A stretch of 18,290 nucleotides of DNA, taken from the NCBI GenBank assembly GCA_031555505.1, contig JAVBUH010000017.1, positions 1-18,290 of the forward strand, in the 5' to 3' direction. The position numbers and the translations under genes were made by a program. This DNA is from JAJDIA01 sp031555505 (GTDB lineage Bacteria; Bacteroidota; Bacteroidia; Bacteroidales; Tannerellaceae). Each line of letters opens with the position of its first letter. Position 1 is the stretch's first letter. The notes beneath the pieces were generated by a model that did no database searches, had not been told where the DNA came from, and saw nothing but the letters and a program-made list of their open reading frames with translations. Shown one piece after another: positions 15,009-18,290 of the stretch.

Positions 15009-16928
15009 TTATAGTTCTTTGATCATATCCTGCAATTCTTCACAGGTACGTTTTATTGTGCGAATGTCGCTGCGCATCAGCTTACGTTGATAAACAGCCA
15101 GCAGGTAGACCGGCAGCCCCAGCGGGAAGAAGAGGGCAATGGTCATATTGATACGGTTGTCGGCAGGCAGGTTGAGCTGATTGTACCCGCCCAGGATCGG
15201 GAGGTCCATCAACTTGTTCAGGACCAGGATACGGTCTGAGTTGGCCAGTTCTTCCACAATCTCTTCAGCTTCCTGTGCGAGTTGTTCAGCTGCGGGATCT
15301 TTGCCTCCCTGCTTCCAGTAGGCAAAATAATTCATCCACCGGCGGTGCGTAGCCAGATAGGTATCGCATGCCTTTGCCAGTTGTTCCAGACGTGGCAGAA
15401 GCTCCTGATAATCGGGATTGAAGATGATCACTTCTTTTTTCTCCACTTTCCGTCCTGAACGTTTACCGAACAGGTTCTTCAGCGCATTCAGATAGGTATC
15501 GGCATTCAGGATCACCGAGTCGTTGACAGCCTTGTAAGTGAGGAACACACCCAAGGGGGTGAGTACCGCCGAACTGAGCCACATCCCTTCCCAAGCAGGC
15601 CACACACCGTCGCGCGCCATTTTGAAGCCGATATTATTCACAATATAATAGAAGATGAAGAGGATCACCGAGATCACTACCGGCATTCCCAATCCTCCTT
15701 TGCGGATGATTGCACCTAAAGGTGCCCCGATGAAGAAAAATACCAGACAGGCAAAACAAAGCGTGAACTTGCTGTGCCATTCCGTATTATGCCTCCGGAG
15801 TTTGTTGGCCTCATCACCCACGGAAGAAGCGCGGAAATAGTTTTCTGATTTGACATTCTCAGCGGCGTTTTTAGCCCGTGTAAGTAGAGAAGCCTTGGTA
15901 GAGGGTGATTCAGCCTGATATACACTGTCGAAGTTCAGAACTACGAGCGGTTGTATAGCTTTGGCTCCTACCGGTTTTGCGGCTTCGACGGTCGGTCCCT
16001 GAGGTTGCTCTTTTAGCGTCTTTCGATAGGAATAATCGTAGATATTCTTCGCATTCAGTTTTTTTATACTGTCCAGACGCACAGACATGGAGTCGATTGA
16101 TGTCTGCAGGTCTTGCAGGTTTTTTCCCAGGTACTGGTTCTGCATAAAAGATTCGTCGGTACGTTCGAAGTTGGCGTCGTATTCGATCAGGATTTCCCGT
16201 TCTGTAAATGTTTCCCGTTGGTAAGGCACGGCTTCCCTGTTTTGGATATTGGAGGTCTGAGGTTTCAGGTTACGGAACGACTCGCCATTATAGAGGCTAA
16301 GCACGAGGAATAGTTTATTGGCCGACATCTTTACCCGTCCCGAGTCGGCCACGATGATCGTGGCATTGTTGAAACCATCCTTGTAGTCATAGATCATCAC
16401 ATCCGACAACAATCCGGTCTTTGTATTTTTCGATTTCACGTACAAATTATATCCTGAAATATCACTGTAGAATACCTTTTCGGGGATATCCAGTTCCGGT
16501 GATTTCATACGCATGGAATAGAGCAGTGTCCACAGTTTGACCTGTGCCACAGGCATCACATTGTTCTGGAAGAAGAAAGCGCCTACACTTACAAAGGCAA
16601 GGGTGACGATCAGCGGTCGCATGATGCGTATCAACGATACCCCGGCCGATTTCATCGCCAGCAATTCCAATTGTTCGCCCAGATTACCGAAAGTCATCAA
16701 CGAAGCCAGCAGGATAGCCAGCGGAAGTGCCATCGGCACCAGCGTAAGTGCGGCATAGAGAAGCATTTCGGATAAGACACCTACACCCAGTCCCTTTCCT
16801 ACCAGATCGTCGATATACCGCCAGAGGAACTGCATCAATACAATGAACAAACAAATGCCGAATGTCATCAGAAATAACGGCAGAAACGTTTGCAGCATGT
16901 ATGTGTATAATCGTTTAATTCGTAGCAT
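15009..16928 (-). CDS. LptF/LptG-family (YjgP/YjgQ) permease with long C-terminal extension
   Basis: Inner-membrane subunit of the lipopolysaccharide export machine, which with the ATPase LptB lifts LPS toward the periplasmic bridge. The 639 residues show three N-terminal membrane helices (about 13-35, 57-80, 103-122), a large periplasmic beta-jellyroll region (about 130-385) containing a Lys/Ser-rich insert near 275-365, then three more helices (about 388-404, 413-433, 447-466). The motif LEQLELLAMKSAGVSLIRIMRP near 86-105 and GAPLGAIIRKGGLG near 401-414 are typical. Beyond the usual end (family length about 360) runs a 170-residue extension with charged helices and a further hydrophobic segment (about 594-612). 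Whether this is the F or G role is not clear. Transcription runs into ribBA, 18 bases later. The ATG is at 16928. Confidence 0.9.
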   Translation of the reverse strand: MLRIKRLYTYMLQTFLPLFLMTFGICLFIVLMQFLWRYIDDLVGKGLGVGVLSEMLLYAALTLVPMALPLAILLASLMTFGNLGEQLELLAMKSAGVSLIRIMRPLIVTLAFVSVGAFFFQNNVMPVAQVKLWTLLYSMRMKSPELDIPEKVFYSDISGYNLYVKSKNTKTGLLSDVMIYDYKDGFNNATIIVADSGRVKMSANKLFLVLSLYNGESFRNLKPQTSNIQNREAVPYQRETFTEREILIEYDANFERTDESFMQNQYLGKNLQDLQTSIDSMSVRLDSIKKLNAKNIYDYSYRKTLKEQPQGPTVEAAKPVGAKAIQPLVVLNFDSVYQAESPSTKASLLTRAKNAAENVKSENYFRASSVGDEANKLRRHNTEWHSKFTLCFACLVFFFIGAPLGAIIRKGGLGMPVVISVILFIFYYIVNNIGFKMARDGVWPAWEGMWLSSAVLTPLGVFLTYKAVNDSVILNADTYLNALKNLFGKRSGRKVEKKEVIIFNPDYQELLPRLEQLAKACDTYLATHRRWMNYFAYWKQGGKDPAAEQLAQEAEEIVEELANSDRILVLNKLMDLPILGGYNQLNLPADNRINMTIALFFPLGLPVYLLAVYQRKLMRSDIRTIKRTCEELQDMIKEL

Positions 16929-16951
16929 TGCCTATCATCCGATTGAGGAAA

Positions 16952-16959
16952 CAAAAGTA
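16952..16959 (-). promoter_or_regulatory. -7 element of the permease/ribBA promoter
   Basis: On the minus strand TACTTTTG (16959-16952) matches TAnnTTTG exactly and is the same octamer used before the aminotransferase and tRNA genes. No TTTG is present about 20 bases upstream (TTAC or TACG occurs there), so the -33 part is degenerate. A start near 16945 gives a leader of about 17 bases to the ATG at 16928. Confidence 0.6.
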
Positions 16960-17002
16960 ATGCAAAAAACGATATAAAGCGTAAGATTTATGTGAAACAC
17001 GC

Positions 17003-17383
17003 TTAAATACCCAGCGTGCGTTTAAGCTCTACTACTTGGGAATCCCATAAATCAATTGCATCGTGTTTTTCGTCATGTTCCGCAAAGTCTGTAATTTCAA
17101 GAGCGATAGAACCTGTCAGTTCAACTGTGTGGATGGCAAATTCAAAGTAGGAATTGTCATTTGCGTCTTGCCAACGATAGCGGACGGATATTTCCGGCTT
17201 CATGGAAATGATCTCTGCCTTTTCATGGGTTTTATCCCAAATAAATGTGTACACATTGTTGTCAATCAGTACATCGTCTGCAAACCAGGCCGATAGGCCG
17301 GGAGGGGTGGTGAGGTGGTTCCAAAGGCTGCGCCGTGATACTTTGTCGAAAACGTATTCGATATGAAACTTTTCCTTTTTCAT
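17003..17383 (-). CDS. START-like (SRPBCC-fold) small protein
   Basis: Small cytoplasmic protein of 126 residues, with no signal peptide or membrane segment. It resembles the START-like domain proteins of Bacteroidota, related to the AHSA1/SRPBCC helix-grip fold: an opening beta strand (KFHIEYVFD, 5-13), then the helix pair with SRRSLWNHLTTPPGLSAWFA (16-35), then alternating strands (VYTFIWD, EISVRYRWQ, YFEFAIHTVEL, SIALEITDFA) and a long C-terminal helix (about 105-125). The fold often binds hydrophobic ligands, but no function is established for this group. It is monocistronic as seen here: the permease gene begins 74 bases downstream, and the diverging tRNA gene is 187 bases upstream. A weak promoter is possible on the minus strand: TACTTTTC at 17458-17451, one base off the -7 consensus, with no good -33 element. 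Confidence 0.75.
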   Translation of the reverse strand: MKKEKFHIEYVFDKVSRRSLWNHLTTPPGLSAWFADDVLIDNNVYTFIWDKTHEKAEIISMKPEISVRYRWQDANDNSYFEFAIHTVELTGSIALEITDFAEHDEKHDAIDLWDSQVVELKRTLGI

Positions 17384-17518
17384 TGTCTTATCGTCTTTTT
17401 ATTGCGCACAATGTACACAGAAAAATCGGGAACTGCTAATGAATTGACTGGAAAAGTAATATTTCGTATCAATCCAGATGAATGCTTTTCAATATCTTCT
17501 GTTTTTTTTCCGCAAATT

Positions 17519-17550
17519 GTTGCAGAATATAAAAAATACTTCTACTTTTG
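17519..17550 (+). promoter_or_regulatory. Bacteroidales-type promoter of the tRNA gene
   Basis: GTTG (17519-17522, one base off TTTG), a 20-base spacer, then TACTTTTG (17543-17550), an exact TAnnTTTG. Transcription should start near 17557, about 14 bases before the mature tRNA. Confidence 0.7.
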
Positions 17551-17570
17551 CACCGCATTCGAAAAACGAT

Positions 17571-17644
17571 GGCGAGATAGCTCAGCTGGTTAGAGCGCAT
17601 GATTCATAATCATGAGGTCCCCGGTTCAATCCCGGGTCTCGCTA
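17571..17644 (+). tRNA. tRNA with CAU anticodon, probably elongator tRNA-Met
   Basis: A 74-base cloverleaf. Acceptor arm 17571-17577 pairs with 17637-17643, with the first pair G-U. The D arm is GCTC/GAGC. The anticodon stem CATGA/TCATG (17598-17602 with 17610-17614) carries loop TTCATAA with anticodon CAU at 17605-17607. The T arm CCCGG/CCGGG (17620-17624 with 17632-17636) has loop TTCAATC. The discriminator is A at 17644. CCA is not encoded (CTA follows). The anticodon stem lacks the three G-C pairs of initiator tRNA and the first acceptor pair is not the C/A mismatch type, so it is not the initiator. tRNA-Ile read by lysidine at C34 also has a CAU gene anticodon. The GGCGAGA acceptor favours Met, but this is not proof. 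Confidence 0.95.
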
Positions 17645-17656
17645 CTAAGACAAAGC

Positions 17657-17688
17657 AAGCAGTTACTGGAAAGTGACTGCTTTTTTTT
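17657..17688 (+). terminator. intrinsic terminator of the tRNA gene
   Basis: AAGCAGTTACT (17657-17667) pairs with AGTGACTGCTT (17672-17682) around a GGAA loop, with one G-U pair. The arm runs into eight T (17681-17688). It lies 12 bases after the tRNA and is a strong Rho-independent terminator. Confidence 0.93.
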
Positions 17689-17864
17689 GTGGGAAGTACC
17701 TCCAAATCACCTCCTTTTTTGGAATCAAACCCGTAAAACGCTGGAGTGACAATCGTTTCAAATTTGCACCGGAAAGCATAGTCCTTCAAGTCTGCCCCGA
17801 TTGGAACCTTTTTGCAAATCCTGCAATCGCCACAAAAAAGATAATAACGATCCAAAACGATCGT

Positions 17865-17912
17865 CATAATGTTCGTTTAGGAACATAATAATCTTCGTTT
17901 AGGAACATTATG
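17865..17912. repeat. two tandem dyads with 22-bp period inside a 10-bp inverted repeat
   Basis: A 19-base unit, AATnTTCGTTTAGGAACAT, occurs at 17868-17886 and 17890-17908 with one difference (G or C at the n). The first copy contains the perfect dyad ATGTTC-GTTTAG-GAACAT. The outer ends of the pair, CATAATGTTC (17865-17874) and GAACATTATG (17903-17912), are exact inverse complements, and AAC plus seven T follow (17913-17922). This could be a double operator for a dimeric regulator or a plus-strand terminator hairpin. The tandem period of two helical turns favours a protein-binding site. Confidence 0.7.
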
Positions 17913-18011
17913 AACTTTTTTTCGGGAGACGATGGTGATTTTGAAGGCCAATCCGGCTGATTGAAAACCGTACATTCCACCGACAGTATCTACGCGCACA
18001 CCTCACCTGAT

Positions 18012-18094
18012 TGAGGCCTGCGCCTCACTTGGTCGAGGCGCAGGCCTCAGGGGGTGTGAGGCGCAGGCCTCAGGCAGGGTGAGGCGCAGGCCTC
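18012..18094. repeat. GC-rich array of a 14-bp core at 23-bp period
   Basis: The core GAGGCGCAGGCCTC occurs exactly at 18035-18048, 18058-18071 and 18081-18094, each start 23 bases after the last. A fourth exact copy in inverse orientation lies at 18013-18026. The inverse copy and its neighbour form a perfect 15-bp inverted repeat (18012-18026 with 18035-18049) around an 8-base loop. Each core also has GAGGC/GCCTC ends and so is itself nearly palindromic. The spacers are 9 bases, G-rich and not conserved, apart from GTGAGG or TGTGAGG leading into each copy. The period is not a multiple of three, and the array is much GC-richer than its flanks. It resembles REP-type intergenic repeats. Confidence 0.85.
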
Positions 18095-18236
18095 GTTTGA
18101 GCAAGTCCGGCATCTGGTCATTTCATCGGCAGGAACAGCGCTAAAACCTACCTTGCAGTGAGCATCCATCTGCTATAACTTCTTACACGGGAATTGCCTT
18201 CACCCTTTCACTTTCTGCTGGTGGTCAATGAGTTAC

Positions 18237-18284
18237 AGTGACAGCAGAGGCTTTTTTCTGTTCTGCTGTCATTCTCCTGTCACT
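18237..18284. repeat. competing inverted repeats at the right edge
   Basis: TGACAGCAG (18239-18247) is the exact inverse complement of CTGCTGTCA (18263-18271). AGTGACAG (18237-18244), which overlaps the same left arm, is the exact inverse complement of CTGTCACT (18277-18284), with CCTTTT after it. Only one of the two hairpins can form at once. It may belong to the leader or end of a gene beyond the window. Confidence 0.55.
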
Positions 18285-18290
18285 CCTTTT

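Larger units (their letters stand above)
17689..18290. other. 602-base region without a convincing gene, rich in repeats
   Basis: No reading frame here looks like a protein I recognise. The only sizeable frame, minus 17867-17610, runs through the tRNA in antisense and ends in the familiar artefact ending RPGIEPGTS. The region holds two tandem dyads (17865-17912), a GC-rich repeat array (18012-18094) and overlapping inverted repeats at the right edge (18237-18284). Between them 17913-18011 and 18095-18227 show nothing I can name. Two short frames touch the right edge: plus from ATG 18228, 21 codons, open to the edge; and minus from the edge to a stop at 18225-18227, 21 residues. One could be the end of a gene lying outside the window. 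Confidence 0.6.

Noticed and set aside
16977..17004. AAGCGT/ACGCTT inverted repeat at the end of the START-like gene
   Set aside because: Only 6 bp with a 16-base loop, and it overlaps the stop codon. The following TTTATAT is a poor T-run, so I do not call a terminator.
17700..17716. ATCACCTCC followed by T-run, resembling the 3' end of 16S rRNA
   Set aside because: It is only a 9-base match with no other 16S sequence around it, and no rRNA gene can fit. On the minus strand GGAGGTGAT looks like a strong Shine-Dalgarno, but no start codon with a plausible gene follows.
17610..17867. Minus-strand frame of 85 codons after the tRNA
   Set aside because: Its last third is the antisense translation of the tRNA, ending in the well-known artefact RPGIEPGTS. 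The rest overlaps the tRNA terminator and resembles no family I know. Its Cys-rich start (three Cys in seven residues) looks like chance.
18012..18094. CRISPR array interpretation of the GC-rich repeat
   Set aside because: The spacers are only 9 bases, one copy is inverted, and no cas gene is present. Real CRISPR spacers are about 30 bases with repeats in one orientation.
17571..18290. Possible integration site of a mobile element at the tRNA
   Set aside because: No integrase, no repeat of the tRNA 3' end downstream, and the tRNA is followed at once by its own terminator. Nothing in the window supports an element.

Overview
The window is chromosomal DNA from a member of the Bacteroidota, most likely order Bacteroidales and probably Parabacteroides or a close relative. 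The genus is an inference; the order is well supported. The evidence is a SusC/SusD pair, an ECF sigma/FecR pair of the Bacteroidetes type, Bacteroidales-style promoters (TTTG, about 20 bases, then TAnnTTTG), AT-rich translation starts mostly without Shine-Dalgarno sequences, and an EF-Ts of 274 residues without the insertion of the roughly 330-residue Bacteroides proteins as I remember them.

Layout. (1) 47-2737, + strand: a ribosomal block rplM-rpsI-rpsB-tsf, with a possibly structured leader before rpsB and a clear intrinsic terminator at 2761-2789. (2) 2947-12438, + strand: a compact polysaccharide-utilisation-type locus. It holds an ECF sigma factor, a FecR-like anti-sigma factor, a SusC-type TonB-dependent transducer with an N-terminal STN signalling domain, a SusD-type lipoprotein and a lipoprotein glycosidase related to glycogen-debranching enzymes. 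(3) 12498-16928, - strand: aspartate-type aminotransferase, ribBA and an extended LptF/LptG-type permease. In transcription order this is permease, ribBA, aminotransferase, with a very good private promoter for the aminotransferase. (4) 17003-17383, - strand: a small START-like protein. (5) 17571-17644, + strand: a CAU tRNA, probably tRNA-Met, with its own promoter and a strong terminator. (6) 17689-18290: about 600 bases without a convincing gene but with several repeats: a 22-bp-period pair of dyads, a GC-rich array of a 14-bp core at a 23-bp period, and overlapping inverted repeats at the right edge.

How the PUL-like locus should work: the SusC/SusD complex binds and imports a glycan at the outer membrane. 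Ligand loading is passed through the STN domain to the periplasmic part of the FecR-like protein, which then lets the ECF sigma factor activate the locus. The lipoprotein glycosidase would trim the glycan. This trans-envelope mechanism is established for the family; the substrate here is unknown, and no other carbohydrate enzyme is visible beside it.

I see no CRISPR array, insertion sequence, integrase, phage gene, toxin-antitoxin pair or obvious defence system. The least explained sequence is the repeat-rich tail after the tRNA, and the least explained protein is the glycosidase.
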